Origin: G963677085 sp963677085
GTDB lineage: Bacteria > Planctomycetota > Planctomycetia > Pirellulales > Thermoguttaceae
Direction: 5' to 3'
DNA length: 64,000 bases
Assembly: GCA_963677085.2 (NCBI GenBank)
Contig: CAXXFH010000002.1
Location: 62,001 to 126,000 of the forward strand
How positions within the stretch are numbered: position 1 is the first letter of the stretch; each line of letters begins with the position of its first letter. This document shows positions 1 to 9,893 of this stretch, in pieces. Below the pieces are notes generated by a model. That model was given only the letters and a program-made list of their open reading frames with translations, was not told the DNA's origin and made no database searches. Position numbers and translations under genes: made by a program.

Positions 1-469
1 CATTGATCGATCGAAGCCACGCGCCAGCCTGGACTGCCGTCGATTGAACGTTTTCTGCGACGTTCGCCATTGCGCGAGCCAAGGATGAAGAGTTGACGGA
101 ATCTGGCCCGGCCGACGCTTGCTGGTTGAGGATGGCCTCGGCCGAAACCGTGGCGACCACGTGCTCGGCCAAAGCGCGGCTGGTCAACATTTCGACGACC
201 GAGTTCAGCTCGTTTTCGCGGCTGGGCGAGGGTGGCACCGAGATGCCCGGATCCTGGCCTAGCGTGGCGGCCGGATCGAGGGTCAGGTTCTCGCGCCCTA
301 GGCGGAGCAACAATCGGCATTCCGACTGGTATTCGCGCGGGACAAACAATGTGTAAATCGCGGCCGAACCGAAAATCAGCAGAAACACCGAAATAACAGT
401 GCGTTTGCGTCGGAAAATCGTGCGGTATAGGTCGCGAAGCGAGGGAGTGGCGTTGGGGCTGGGCGGCAT
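1..469 (-). CDS. Wzz/chain-length determinant family protein (partial, cut by window edge)
   Basis: An open frame begins at an ATG at 469 and reads off the left edge, so only the first 156 residues are seen. The N-terminus is short and basic, followed by one membrane segment at about residues 25-43 (VISVFLLIFGSAAIYTLFV). The periplasmic stretch starts PREYQSECRLLLRLGREN, the usual pattern for Wzz-type proteins that control the length of surface polysaccharide or feed a BY-kinase. It probably acts in the inner membrane in exopolysaccharide assembly. The rest of the gene, including any second membrane segment or kinase domain, lies outside the window. The family call is from sequence pattern only. 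Confidence 0.72.
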   Translation of the reverse strand, partial: MPPSPNATPSLRDLYRTIFRRKRTVISVFLLIFGSAAIYTLFVPREYQSECRLLLRLGRENLTLDPAATLGQDPGISVPPSPSRENELNSVVEMLTSRALAEHVVATVSAEAILNQQASAGPDSVNSSSLARAMANVAENVQSTAVQAGAWLRSIN

Positions 470-814
470 CGGCAATCACCTTTTCGGTGGATATCCGGCA
501 CAAGGATTTAGACAGCGGTGGAATGTGTGGAAAAAAATCGGCGTTGTTGCCGAGTACAGAGAATCTTTCGTCGATGGCTGAGTTGCCACGGTCGTTGGGG
601 CCATCTTTGGCTGGTTCCAAAAGGTCCGACGGCATAGGAAACATGTTCGCGAGGCGAGCGGAAGGTCGAATCGACGGATTATACGGAGCGGCCGAAAGTG
701 TGGCCAAGCGCGCTTGTCAACTACGGAACTGACGTTTTCCGTCGTGCGAGAATTCGATTAAATCGTCGAGACAACAACGCGGCACTTAATCACACTTAAC
801 CTGTTGGGCATTCG
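470..814. other. Intergenic region between divergent genes
   Basis: This 345-base stretch separates the leftward Wzz-type gene from the rightward diguanylate cyclase and should hold both promoters. Short open frames here have no ribosome site or recognisable motif. No repeat or clear promoter match was seen. Confidence 0.5.
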
Positions 815-2620
815 GTGTTTATTGTGTGGCGCCGCGATGTGGCTGGTTGGAAAGGAGTGGAAAACCACAGGGAATTGTGGATCTTTCGCCACTTGCCGGG
901 ACACCTGGGACACCGAAGAATGTACCAACTTGCGCGGCTCGCATGGGAAGCGGCTGCGAGGCAAATATCTGTGCAGGAATGCCTGCCGGGAGTGAGTGAG
1001 CCAGAGAAATCCGAATTTAAACACCAGTATTTTGGTGATTCTTCGGGGCGTGAAGCCACGGTGGTACGGCAAAGCCGCGGTGGTGAGGTGGAAGGGGCCA
1101 ACGTTGGTTTTGCTGCGATGTCGAGGTCTGCCAAGATGAAGTGCCCCCGGGGTGAAATGCCAGAGAACTCGTTGCAACACGGCCCGGCGATTTCTCAATC
1201 CGTTGACGACACGACGCCGGTGGCCGAAGAAGCTTGGCGAATGCGGGCAGTCGTTGAGGCGATGGCCGAGGCCGTGTTCTTCGTCGAGCCAATTTCGCTG
1301 GCCCTGATCGACGCAAATTCGGCAGCTTGCCGAACGCTGGGATATGCGCCCGAGGAGTTGTGTCGATTGGATGTATTCGAAATTTGCGAGGGGCTTGAGG
1401 CGAGTACCTTTCGCGAAACGGTCGATAACCTCCTGGGTAACGGTGTTCTTGGCCACACGGCGCTCGACGATACCGTTCTCGACGGTACGGTCCAGGAAAA
1501 AACTGGTGGCCGAACGCATCTGCGCGTTAAACAACGCGATCGAAAGGGAATATCTCGCGCCGTTGTTTGGGATGTTTGCAGACGAAAGCACCGCGACGCC
1601 GACGTGGTGATTATTGTCGCACGGCCCGACGAGGCTTCGCAAACCTTTGGGAACTGGGCTGGCAACGATCGGCAACTGCTGGCCGCGTTGGCCACGAGCG
1701 ATGGCCTTTGGGACTGGGATATTGTAGCCAACCGAGTTTTTTACTCGGCACGCTGGAATGCAACGCTAGGCCGCTCCGGGGGCGACTTGATCGACGAGAT
1801 GGCACGTTGGTTCGAGTTGGTACATCCTCGCGACTTGACCGAGTTGAAAACGGGACTAAAGCAACACCTGGCCGGTCGGCGGGCAGACTTCGAGCATGAG
1901 CATCGGCTGCGGCACGTCGATGGTACCTATCGCTGGGTTCGCGTGCGCGCGACGACCGTTCGCAATGCCCAAGGCATTGCCACGCGGATGGTTGGCTCGA
2001 AGGTGGATATCAGTTGCTGCAAACAGCACGACGCCATGCTCAGGGTTGGGTGGGGGCATGATCCGCTCACGCAGTTGCCAGATCGGCGACTTTTGCAGCG
2101 GCGGCTGCAGCGAGCGGTGGAACATGTCGCCTGCCGGGTGGACTACACGTTCGCTCTGCTCTTCGTGGATTTGGACCATTTCAAACGGGTGAACGATAGC
2201 GTTGGGCACCTGGCGGGCGACCGCCTTTTATGTGCCGTGGCCAAGCGGTTGTGCAGTTGTGTCCGGCCCGGCGACATGGTGGCACGTTTCGGCGGCGATG
2301 AGTTTGTGGTCCTGCTGGATCATACGCAGGGGACCGATGCGTTGCGCGTGGCCGAACGCATCCAGGCCGCGATGAATTGGCCGGTGGAACTCGACGATGT
2401 CGAATTGATGGTGACTGCGAGTATTGGCGTCGCGCTGAGCAGCAGTAATCCGGACGTCGACGGCTGCGTTTCTGCCGAGCAACTCATTGCCCAGGCAGAT
2501 CGGGCGATGTACGAAGCCAAGAAACGGGGAAGAGCCCGTTCGATACTGTTTGATCCCACCTGGGCCAAACGTGAACGCGACGTTCCGGCTCGAACGGGGC
2601 CACCGCGTCGGCCGCGGTAG
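815..2620 (+). CDS. PAS-PAS-GGDEF diguanylate cyclase
   Basis: This gene predicts a soluble sensor that makes cyclic di-GMP from two GTP. A first PAS domain lies near residues 145-215 (IDANSAACRTLGYAPEEL). A second PAS/PAC unit lies near 285-405 (LWDWDI, FELVHPRDL, YRWVRVRATTV). The C-terminal GGDEF domain has an intact GGDEF active site at about 493-497 and an RPGD inhibitory site five residues upstream, so product feedback is likely. No membrane segment is present. The start is uncertain: a GTG at 815 gives 601 residues, but ATGs at 920 and 1118 are also possible, and the part before about residue 130 has low complexity and no domain. The stop at 2620 is firm. Confidence 0.85.
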   Translation: MFIVWRRDVAGWKGVENHRELWIFRHLPGHLGHRRMYQLARLAWEAAARQISVQECLPGVSEPEKSEFKHQYFGDSSGREATVVRQSRGGEVEGANVGFAAMSRSAKMKCPRGEMPENSLQHGPAISQSVDDTTPVAEEAWRMRAVVEAMAEAVFFVEPISLALIDANSAACRTLGYAPEELCRLDVFEICEGLEASTFRETVDNLLGNGVLGHTALDDTVLDGTVQEKTGGRTHLRVKQRDRKGISRAVVWDVCRRKHRDADVVIIVARPDEASQTFGNWAGNDRQLLAALATSDGLWDWDIVANRVFYSARWNATLGRSGGDLIDEMARWFELVHPRDLTELKTGLKQHLAGRRADFEHEHRLRHVDGTYRWVRVRATTVRNAQGIATRMVGSKVDISCCKQHDAMLRVGWGHDPLTQLPDRRLLQRRLQRAVEHVACRVDYTFALLFVDLDHFKRVNDSVGHLAGDRLLCAVAKRLCSCVRPGDMVARFGGDEFVVLLDHTQGTDALRVAERIQAAMNWPVELDDVELMVTASIGVALSSSNPDVDGCVSAEQLIAQADRAMYEAKKRGRARSILFDPTWAKRERDVPARTGPPRRPR

Positions 2621-2683
2621 GGCTGCGTCAAGTTTTCCCTGGCGAGTCGGGAGGCTTGCTGTGCATGCCGACGGTCCGAGCAA

Positions 2684-2707
2684 CATGCCCACGCGAGTGT
2701 GGGCATG
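2684..2707. terminator. Hairpin between convergent genes
   Basis: A perfect 9-bp stem (CATGCCCAC/GTGGGCATG) with a 6-base loop lies between the ends of the diguanylate cyclase and the small cytochrome gene, which face each other. There is no T-run on either side. It is followed by GCACCC, a motif shared with other intergenic palindromes in this window. Confidence 0.45.
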
Positions 2708-2733
2708 GCACCCGTGTGCGGCGACGGTTTCGA

Positions 2734-3138
2734 TTATTCTGGATCACCGGCGGGAAGCTTGCCGTCGGCAAGACGTTCGCCAAAGGTGGGCGAGGCGGTA
2801 TCGTTCGGATCGACCTTCTTTGCGGCGACTTCGTCCAACGCCGCTTGGATTTTCTCAGTGTTTTCTTTGTCTTCCTTCTTGTCAAGCAGTTCGGCTAGGG
2901 CCGTGCCGTAGACGTTGCGGTTCTTCTTGCTGCGACCTTCGTGGCACACGTTACACTTGGCCGTGGCGAACGCTTCGGCCAATGCCTTGTCGTTGGGCTG
3001 TTCGCTATCAGCCTTGACGTACTTAGCTTCGAACTGGTCCTTGAATGCCTTGATGGCGAACGCCGAAGGCAAGTTCACACTGAGCACCAAGCCGAAAACG
3101 ACCAACGTCCAGACGCAAGATAAACTGGATCTTCTCAT
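2734..3138 (-). CDS. Small exported mono-haem cytochrome c
   Basis: The 134-residue product starts MRRSSLSCVWTLVVFGLVLS with a clear signal peptide ending near SAFA. It carries one CxxCH haem site (CNVCH) in the middle and a charged, lysine- and glutamate-rich C-terminal half. The start at 3138 is preceded by a strong GGAGGAAG ribosome site at ideal spacing; a longer upstream frame lacks this. It is probably a periplasmic electron carrier. It is the last gene of the minus-strand operon that begins at 11234 and follows the cytochrome-WD40 gene by 97 bases. No close named family is recognised beyond class I-like cytochrome c. Confidence 0.8.
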   Translation of the reverse strand: MRRSSLSCVWTLVVFGLVLSVNLPSAFAIKAFKDQFEAKYVKADSEQPNDKALAEAFATAKCNVCHEGRSKKNRNVYGTALAELLDKKEDKENTEKIQAALDEVAAKKVDPNDTASPTFGERLADGKLPAGDPE

Positions 3139-3235
3139 GATTCTTCCTCCTAGCTGACTAAACAACGAAAAGAACTCCGATAGATTATCGGTGCCAACTC
3201 TCAACATTAGAGTAGACAGCCGTCGCGAGGTCAAA

Positions 3236-4693
3236 CTACGGGGCTTTGGTTGTGTCCGATGCGGTGGCTGCCTTGGCCTGTTCTTCTGTAGGCGGATTGG
3301 CGACTAGCGTGGCGACTTGTTTGCCGTCGTCGACAGTCCACACGCGGATTTCGCCCGAGAAGTCGCCGGCGACCACCCGTTTGCCCTCGTGATCGAAGGT
3401 GACGGCCAGGGGGAGATCTGCCATGGGACCAAGTGTTTTCAGGTTTTTACCGGCAGTGTCCCAGACTTTGATTTGCTTATCACGTCCGGCGGTCACTAGG
3501 CGGCCGTCGCGGGCAAACTCGACGTCCGTTACGCCGCCGGAATGTGCATTGATGCTTTTTACCGTACGGCCTTGCTCCATTTCCCAAAGCTTCACGGTGC
3601 CGTCCTCGCTGGCTGTGGCCAGAAGATTAGAATCGGCCCGCCAGCTTACGGCGGTGACCGATCCCTTGTGACCCGCCAGGGCGAGATATTCGGTGCCCGT
3701 CTCGGCCTCCCAAACCTGGACGCCCGCACTTCGGTCGGCGGTGGCCAGGAGGATGCCGTCGGGGCTGAATTGCAGGGCGAGGACCCAGTCGGTGTGTTTC
3801 TTCAGCGTGTAGGCGGGCGAGCCGTCGGCCGTTCGGAATGCTCGGACAACACGCCCAGGACCGGCCAGGGCTACCAGGGTGTGGTTCTGGTTGATGTCGG
3901 CGGCCAGGACCACGTCGGACTCGTCGCCCAATTCGGTTACCCGCGAGCCATTGCGTACGTCGAAGAGTACCACGCGGCCGAGGCGGGCCGCATGGCCGCC
4001 GCCAGCCAGGAGCAAAGTGCCCGAGCGGCTGAAGCGGAGTGCCTGCGGAACGCCTTCGGCAAATGCCAACGCACCAAGTAATTCGGCCGTATCGCTCTGG
4101 TAGAAGAGTATCTGTTTCTGGCCGGCCATCGCCAGCAGCGGCGCCCAAGGGCTCGACGCAAGGGCAGTGATCGCGCCGGGTCGGGCAGTGGCTACGAGGC
4201 CAACGCGCGGAAGACCCTCGGGCATGGCGGCCGGGCCCTCGGGCTTGTTGGCTCCGGACGACACCGAAAGATCGATCGCCGGCTTATTGGCCGACTTGGC
4301 CTTCGAGCCGGTATCTTTCAGTGCTCCGCCCTCGATCCACTGTTTGATCAGCGCCAGTTTGGCCTCGGGCAGCTTGTCCTGCTCGGGCGGCATGGCCGGT
4401 TCGTCTTCGTGCGTGACCAACAGCCAAAGGTACGAGGCATCGGGGTCGCCCGGCTCGATGGGCTCGCCACTTGCGCCGCCTTGCATCAGCCGTTCGTAGC
4501 TATCCAGTGCCAAATCGTTTCGGGCCTTATTCTGGTTGTGGCAGATAAAACAATGTTCGCGAAGGATGGGCTGGATCTGGTCGGTGTAGGTAATCTTTGC
4601 TGCGGTCTTGGCATCGTCTGCTCGACCACTCGCGGCGAGAGTGAGAACGCAGAGGCACAGCACCGATGTTGGCAACATGGCAAGGAGTCGCAT
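3236..4693 (-). CDS. Planctomycete-type cytochrome c with WD40 repeats
   Basis: The 485-residue product has a signal peptide (residues 1-25), then a planctomycete cytochrome C domain at about 35-130 with a CFICH haem site at 48-52 and the typical MPPE segment. From about residue 155 to 470 there are WD40 repeats with recurrent VWD, LWE and ISPDG-like blocks, expected to form a propeller. ATG 4693 is chosen because it directly precedes the signal peptide; upstream codons only shadow the next gene. It lies 11 bases after the DUF1549/DUF1553 gene, so the two are co-transcribed. This pairing is common in planctomycetes; its biochemical role is not established, though links to polysaccharide degradation and periplasmic redox have been proposed. 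Confidence 0.88.
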   Translation of the reverse strand: MRLLAMLPTSVLCLCVLTLAASGRADDAKTAAKITYTDQIQPILREHCFICHNQNKARNDLALDSYERLMQGGASGEPIEPGDPDASYLWLLVTHEDEPAMPPEQDKLPEAKLALIKQWIEGGALKDTGSKAKSANKPAIDLSVSSGANKPEGPAAMPEGLPRVGLVATARPGAITALASSPWAPLLAMAGQKQILFYQSDTAELLGALAFAEGVPQALRFSRSGTLLLAGGGHAARLGRVVLFDVRNGSRVTELGDESDVVLAADINQNHTLVALAGPGRVVRAFRTADGSPAYTLKKHTDWVLALQFSPDGILLATADRSAGVQVWEAETGTEYLALAGHKGSVTAVSWRADSNLLATASEDGTVKLWEMEQGRTVKSINAHSGGVTDVEFARDGRLVTAGRDKQIKVWDTAGKNLKTLGPMADLPLAVTFDHEGKRVVAGDFSGEIRVWTVDDGKQVATLVANPPTEEQAKAATASDTTKAP

Positions 4694-4704
4694 GGTTGTA
4701 ACCC

Positions 4705-7158
4705 TTAATGATTGAACACAAACTCGCGCGAATTCAACAACGCCCAGAACAAATCTTCCAGGGCATCTTGGGGTGTCTTTCCTTTGGCGATCAATTCCGT
4801 CAGTTGGCCGATTTCCTGTTCGTTCGGTTTTCGGGAAAGGCAACGTAGATAGAGTTGCTCGATGACCTGGGGTGGTGTCTGCCCCTCGTCAAGCAAACGC
4901 TTGACGACACCGCCCTGGCGGATTTTGTCGGCCGAGGTTTGGCCGTTGAGCAGATGCAGCGCTTGCGAGAGCGTGGGGTCGGTGTGTACATCGCAGGCAC
5001 ACACGCTTTCTCGCGGCGAACGTCCGAAGGTGGTCAGGAAGTAGTTGGTCGTCGCCCCGTCGGCGATCTGTACTGCCCGAGCACCCAGGGGCAGCCCACG
5101 GAATTTGTCCTTCGTCTCGGTGACCTGGCTGATACAGTCGAGCAGAATTTCGGCACGAATTCGCCGGATTTTCGCCCGGGCGAAGTTGCGGTCGTCCGAC
5201 TGGTTGCTCGGGTTCGCTTGCGTACTGCGTTGGTAGGCGTTCGACGTGCAGATGTCGCGGACCAGCCGGCGGAAATCGTAGTCGTACTCGATAAGTTTCT
5301 TACCTAGCGCGGCCAACAGCTCGGGATTGCTGGGCGGGTTGCTTACGCGAACGTCGTCGACCGGATCGACAATACCCAGGCCGAAGTAGTGTTCCCAAAT
5401 CCGGTTGGCGACACTCACAGCGAAGTACGGATTTTCGGGCGAGGTGAGCCACTCGGCCATCAGCTCGCGGCGGTCGTGGCCCTTGGTGTCCGGGGCGGCG
5501 GCACCGAGGAACTTCGGCGCCATTACCCGATTGCCGACCGGGTGGCGCACTTCACCCCCGCCGCGATCGAAAATGATCGACTCGCGGTAGTCTTCACCCT
5601 CTTTGCGACCAATCTGGCTGAAGAATGCGGCGAACGAGTAGTAGTCGTTCATCGTCCAGCGGTCGAACGGGTGGTTGTGGCACTGGGCGCACTGGATGCG
5701 AATGCCCATGAACACCTGGGCGACGTTTTCTGTGGTTTTCAGCGTGTCGCGTTCTACCTGGTAGAAGTTCGTGGCCGGATTGGTGAACGTTCCGCCCGTG
5801 GCCGAAAGCAGCTCGCGAACCATTTGGTCGATAGGCACACCCCGGGCAATCTGGTCGTTGAGCCAGTTCCAGTAGAGGAACATCGATTTGTAGCTGAGTT
5901 GATTGGTAGACCGCACCATGAGCAACTCGGCCCATTTCATGGCCCAGATTTCCGCGAATTCTTTGCGTTTCAACAGTTCGTCGACCAGCTTAGTGCGTTT
6001 GTCGGGCGACTTATCGGCCACGAAGGCGTTGAGTTCGTCGATCGTGGGCAATTGGCCCGTGATGTCAATCGTCGCCCGACGAATGAAATTCGTATCGTCG
6101 CAACGAGGGCTTGGCAGTATTCGCAGCTTCCGCAGCTTGGCGTCAACCAGTTCGTCGATGTAGTTGGCGGGTGCGTCGTTCGATGGCGTATACTCCAGGT
6201 CGGCAGGCAGCACGAGCACCTGGCTGCCGACGGTGTACGTGTCGAAACGAGCCAGCACGAAGGCTTCGCCCCGGTTGGCGGCCGTCACTCGACCGGTAGG
6301 CTCGGCAGTGGCCGAGTTGTCGTTGTTCGACATGAACACGGCCAAGTTGGTTACATCGCGATCGGTGCCGTCGGAATAGGTTGCCCGGACGATCATCTGT
6401 TGCGTGGTACCCGCTCCTTCGAGCACGACCTGCGGCGGAAACAACTCGATGCCGGTTACGTGGGCGACTTCTCCGGAATCGGCCGAGGCGCCGTTGCGAA
6501 GCCATTCGAGCAGCGTGTGGTAATACGGGCTGTCCTTGTCGAATCGTTTCCCACCGGTGTGGGTGACCGTGCCGGTGGCCTTTTCCAGCAACAGACTTTC
6601 TTCGGGGATGGCGAGGTTGATGCGGCGAAACCCCAATTCCCGGGTGATTCGGTGATGGTCGCCATCGGGATCGTAGCCGAACAGCGACAAGCGGAAGCCA
6701 TCCTGCCCGCGAGCCGAGCCGTGGCATCCGCCCGTGTTGCAGCCTGCTCGCATGAAGATGGGCATGACATCGAGTTTGAAACTCACCGGGCGGTCGGTCG
6801 TGGCGTTGACCACTTCGACGGGGATTTTGGTGGTTTGGCCGGCATAGGCGACCGCAGCTTCCGTCTTGCCGTCGGCCAGGCCGCGCAATACGGTGCCTTC
6901 GAATTGCGCCAGCTTGCCATCGACAACTGAAAACTTGGCTTCGGCCGTGACGTCGCGAGTGACGCCGTCGTCGCGCGTGGCCACGACGATTACCGGTTGG
7001 TTATCCAGCGACGTGTTGAGATGGACGACTGGCGGATAGACGTCGATTTTTGCCGTTGCCGGTTCTGCTGAAGCGTGATGCACGACGGCGCCAACAATGG
7101 CAGTTGCCGATAATAGGCCGACGATCTGTTGAAGTGTAGCGTCTATGAGGCGGCGCAT
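4705..7158 (-). CDS. DUF1549/DUF1553 domain protein with Big-type domains
   Basis: The 817-residue exported protein has a signal peptide (1-32), an Ig-like/BIG2 region (40-115), a CX4CH motif (CNTGGCH) at 140-146, a second Ig-like region (230-320), DUF1549 (about 330-545, with CAQCH at 490-494) and DUF1553 (about 575-800). Both cysteine-histidine motifs are usual for this planctomycete family and probably bind haem; the first is a four-residue-spaced variant. The start at 7158 follows a GAGGT ribosome site and gives a proper signal peptide. It is third in the operon, between the PPC-domain protein and the cytochrome-WD40 protein. Function is unknown despite wide expansion in the phylum. Confidence 0.9.
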   Translation of the reverse strand: MRRLIDATLQQIVGLLSATAIVGAVVHHASAEPATAKIDVYPPVVHLNTSLDNQPVIVVATRDDGVTRDVTAEAKFSVVDGKLAQFEGTVLRGLADGKTEAAVAYAGQTTKIPVEVVNATTDRPVSFKLDVMPIFMRAGCNTGGCHGSARGQDGFRLSLFGYDPDGDHHRITRELGFRRINLAIPEESLLLEKATGTVTHTGGKRFDKDSPYYHTLLEWLRNGASADSGEVAHVTGIELFPPQVVLEGAGTTQQMIVRATYSDGTDRDVTNLAVFMSNNDNSATAEPTGRVTAANRGEAFVLARFDTYTVGSQVLVLPADLEYTPSNDAPANYIDELVDAKLRKLRILPSPRCDDTNFIRRATIDITGQLPTIDELNAFVADKSPDKRTKLVDELLKRKEFAEIWAMKWAELLMVRSTNQLSYKSMFLYWNWLNDQIARGVPIDQMVRELLSATGGTFTNPATNFYQVERDTLKTTENVAQVFMGIRIQCAQCHNHPFDRWTMNDYYSFAAFFSQIGRKEGEDYRESIIFDRGGGEVRHPVGNRVMAPKFLGAAAPDTKGHDRRELMAEWLTSPENPYFAVSVANRIWEHYFGLGIVDPVDDVRVSNPPSNPELLAALGKKLIEYDYDFRRLVRDICTSNAYQRSTQANPSNQSDDRNFARAKIRRIRAEILLDCISQVTETKDKFRGLPLGARAVQIADGATTNYFLTTFGRSPRESVCACDVHTDPTLSQALHLLNGQTSADKIRQGGVVKRLLDEGQTPPQVIEQLYLRCLSRKPNEQEIGQLTELIAKGKTPQDALEDLFWALLNSREFVFNH

Positions 7159-7227
7159 GATTTTACCTCGTGCTTTGTCAACGTTGGGTTGATGGGGGCT
7201 ACGGGCGGCTTGCATGCCCGTGGTCGG

Positions 7228-7250
7228 CACTGGCTGACAAGCAGCCAGTG
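7228..7250. repeat. Intergenic palindrome with TGGCACCC flank
   Basis: CACTGGCTG and CAGCCAGTG form a perfect 9-bp stem around ACAAG, followed by GCACCC. It lies between the PPC-domain and DUF1549/DUF1553 genes. Similar palindromes occur at 18599, 54763, 55009 and 55465. Confidence 0.6.
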
Positions 7251-7332
7251 GCACCCAACCCACAATCACAATTCGAAGTTTTTCCTCGGTTCCAAGCTGG
7301 AACTTGGGAACGAGTAGCAACAAGTGGGTGAG

Positions 7333-9780
7333 CTATTTCTTGTCGGTATTCTGTTTTTGCTGAAGCCGCAATTGCTCCAACCGACTAAGTCTTTGCGGGG
7401 CCGCTTGTTGTGGCTTGGGTTTCTCGGTAGGCGTTTCGGCTTTGTCCGTTGCTTTCGGTGGCGGTGGTCGGCGGATCTGTACTTCACCGGTGCCCAGCAG
7501 TTGAACGACCGGCTCGCCCTCGACGGTAACGACGGCCCGACATACGACCGACTTATGGCGTCCCGGGGGCGACTTTTCGGTAGTGACAATCGGGAAGATC
7601 GTCTCGGTAGCTTCCGGTCCAATCTCCCGCGGTTCGCTGGTAACATTAGGCGGTAAGCCGGCGAGTTCGAGTGTCGCCTTGCCCGTGAAATCACGTGTCT
7701 TTTCGATACCCAGGGCCAACGCTCCCTTCTGGCCTTGTTCGAGCGATACGGCCGGAAACGTGAAGCGGAAAAACGGCTCGACCACTTCCAGTGTTCGCAC
7801 GGGTGTGGCCACTTGGATTGGCCCATCCTTGACTGGGGCTTCGCCGGTAATCACGATTCGCCAGTTGCCCAACTGGGCACTATTGTTGGCCGTCAGCGGC
7901 ATGACGGCTTCTGCTTTTCCTTCGCCGATCGATACTGAACCCGAGGCCGAAACGCCCGGCGGATTGTAGAGCATTTCCAACTTGATTGCGGCCGTGAAGC
8001 CCTCGGCCCGAGTGGCCACAACCTTAAGCTCTTTCGAACCATTGCGCGACAACGGCGACTTGGGTTGGACCACGTCCAGCGTGAAGGGCACCGCTTCGGT
8101 GACGGCCGTTGCCATGCGGTCAGCCTCGTACTGCCAGATTTCACGGTTGTTTTGGCCACGAACCAGTGAGGTGCGTTGCCAGAGATGTCCTTCGATCGTG
8201 CGGTTGTCTGTTGTATTGCGTCCGATCACGTCGATAAGTGAGCTGCCGAGCGCAGCGTCGGCCGCGGACGAAAACACCACGGGCACCACCGTTTGGCCGT
8301 CGGCAATCGAAACGATGTCGGCCGTAACACCCGGTGGGAGACCTTCGAGTTGAACGTCGACCGGTCCGCCGAAGTCTTCTCGTTTTGCTCCGATCAATAG
8401 CGCAAAACGATTCGCCCTCGGCACGGGGGCCGTGACATCGACAAAGGTCACGCGCTCGGGCAGTTGCATCGTCAACCGCGGCGCAACCGGTGCGAGTTCG
8501 ACTCGATAAACGAATTCAGGTCCGCCGCGGTTAAGATGATCGCAAATCGAAAGCACGTATTCGTCGTCGGCCGGTGCACGAAAACGGACGTAGCTATCGG
8601 GCATTCCGCTGTCGTCGTTGTTCGCCACGTTGCCGCCCTTGGCTCGACGGATCGTTAGTACCGAATCGACGGGCGAGCGAAGACTACGAGCGTAAACGCG
8701 GATATCGTAAACCTCGTCCTTCTTTGCCGAAAATTTGTAGAGGTCGATATCGCCCGACTCGGCGAGGATACCGTTGAGTGCCGCCGGTGCGGTTACGGCG
8801 GTAGCTTGGTCGGCCGTCGCGTTCGGCTCCGTTTCGATCGCGTTGGGCAGTTCACTTACGCGGAACGGATACGGTCCCGGCGAGATGCCCTGTGGGTCTT
8901 CGGCGAACAGGGCGAAGTCGGGCTGGGGAGTGTCGGGCAGTTTGACCGTGGTTGTCCACTCGCCCACGACGTCACCCAGCCAGCGCAACTCGACCGACTC
9001 CCCTGCCCTGCCGCCCGCCGGAAAGACCGCCCGAGGACGCGGAAAGCGACCTACATGAAGACGATAGACGGCGCTGTCCGAACCGCCGTAAGCACATTCG
9101 CGTACCTCGACGATATAACGTCCGTCGGTCGGCGCGACAATCGAGCAAACGGCGTCCTGGTGGGCAAGCGGCGTATCGTCGGCGCTGGCCAGCACGAAGC
9201 GGTCTTCGTTAAGGATGGCCACGAAGGGATCGAAAAACGACCGGCCGAGTCGTAGGCCTTCGATTTCGGCCGTGATACGTTCGCCCTGCTTGGCCGTAAC
9301 GGCGAAGAAGTCGACATCTTCGTTGCGCACAACTCCGTTGACGGTAGTTCCCAGGGGGATTTCCTGCGGCTGGCTGAACTCGTTGTTCGGTTCGGTCTCT
9401 TCAATTTCCGGAAGGGTTCCGACGCTGAAGGTGAGCAGGTTGCTCAAGCCGGTGGCCGTTCGCAGTCGCACGCCGTGAAGCCCCAATGGGCAGTCGGAGG
9501 CAATGGCGAACGTCGCTCGTACGACGTTTTTTTTGTCATCCGTAACCTCGATCTTGCTCGCACTGATGCCGGGCCGGTAAAGGATGACTTCTTGGGTATC
9601 AGCCAGTCGGACGCCACGGAAGGTAACCGTAAGCTCCGTACCTCGCTGTCCGCCGCATGGGGTGATTGACTGTAGGTTGGGGGTGGCGGCGACAATTGGA
9701 GTGGCGGTCGCGATAACGATGGAGAACAGAAAAACCACCGCAGAAGGAATAACGGCGGTCGGCAGGTTGCGGACTTTCAT
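7333..9780 (-). CDS. Exported protein with pre-peptidase C-terminal (PPC) domains
   Basis: The 815-residue product begins MKVRNLPTAVIPSAVVFLFS, a good signal peptide. An IPT/TIG-like region (SITPCGGQRGTELTVTFRG) comes first, followed by two PPC-type beta-sandwich modules, each recognisable by the ETEPNNE/ETEPNAT opening and the VDFFAV or IDLYKF core. Further beta-rich domains follow, and the end is a lysine-, proline- and glutamine-rich tail. The frame stays open far upstream into the DUF1501 gene, but that part has no signal peptide and is antisense-like filler, so 9780 is preferred. It is the second gene of the operon. Similar proteins accompany DUF1501 genes in planctomycetes; the role is probably structural or binding at the cell surface. 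Confidence 0.85.
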   Translation of the reverse strand: MKVRNLPTAVIPSAVVFLFSIVIATATPIVAATPNLQSITPCGGQRGTELTVTFRGVRLADTQEVILYRPGISASKIEVTDDKKNVVRATFAIASDCPLGLHGVRLRTATGLSNLLTFSVGTLPEIEETEPNNEFSQPQEIPLGTTVNGVVRNEDVDFFAVTAKQGERITAEIEGLRLGRSFFDPFVAILNEDRFVLASADDTPLAHQDAVCSIVAPTDGRYIVEVRECAYGGSDSAVYRLHVGRFPRPRAVFPAGGRAGESVELRWLGDVVGEWTTTVKLPDTPQPDFALFAEDPQGISPGPYPFRVSELPNAIETEPNATADQATAVTAPAALNGILAESGDIDLYKFSAKKDEVYDIRVYARSLRSPVDSVLTIRRAKGGNVANNDDSGMPDSYVRFRAPADDEYVLSICDHLNRGGPEFVYRVELAPVAPRLTMQLPERVTFVDVTAPVPRANRFALLIGAKREDFGGPVDVQLEGLPPGVTADIVSIADGQTVVPVVFSSAADAALGSSLIDVIGRNTTDNRTIEGHLWQRTSLVRGQNNREIWQYEADRMATAVTEAVPFTLDVVQPKSPLSRNGSKELKVVATRAEGFTAAIKLEMLYNPPGVSASGSVSIGEGKAEAVMPLTANNSAQLGNWRIVITGEAPVKDGPIQVATPVRTLEVVEPFFRFTFPAVSLEQGQKGALALGIEKTRDFTGKATLELAGLPPNVTSEPREIGPEATETIFPIVTTEKSPPGRHKSVVCRAVVTVEGEPVVQLLGTGEVQIRRPPPPKATDKAETPTEKPKPQQAAPQRLSRLEQLRLQQKQNTDKK

Positions 9781-9893
9781 GGCTTGTGCCCCCGGGCGAA
9801 TGGTTTCAAAGACGTTCTCCCCTCTCCCGACAAGCGGGAGAGGGTGCGCTGTTTGTTCTTCTCCTCCGATCTCTGTCCCCTGAACCCTCTTCG

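Noticed and set aside
5389..6930. 513-codon open frame on the plus strand
   Set aside because: It is fully antisense to the DUF1549/DUF1553 gene, has no domain or ribosome site, and arises from high third-position G+C.
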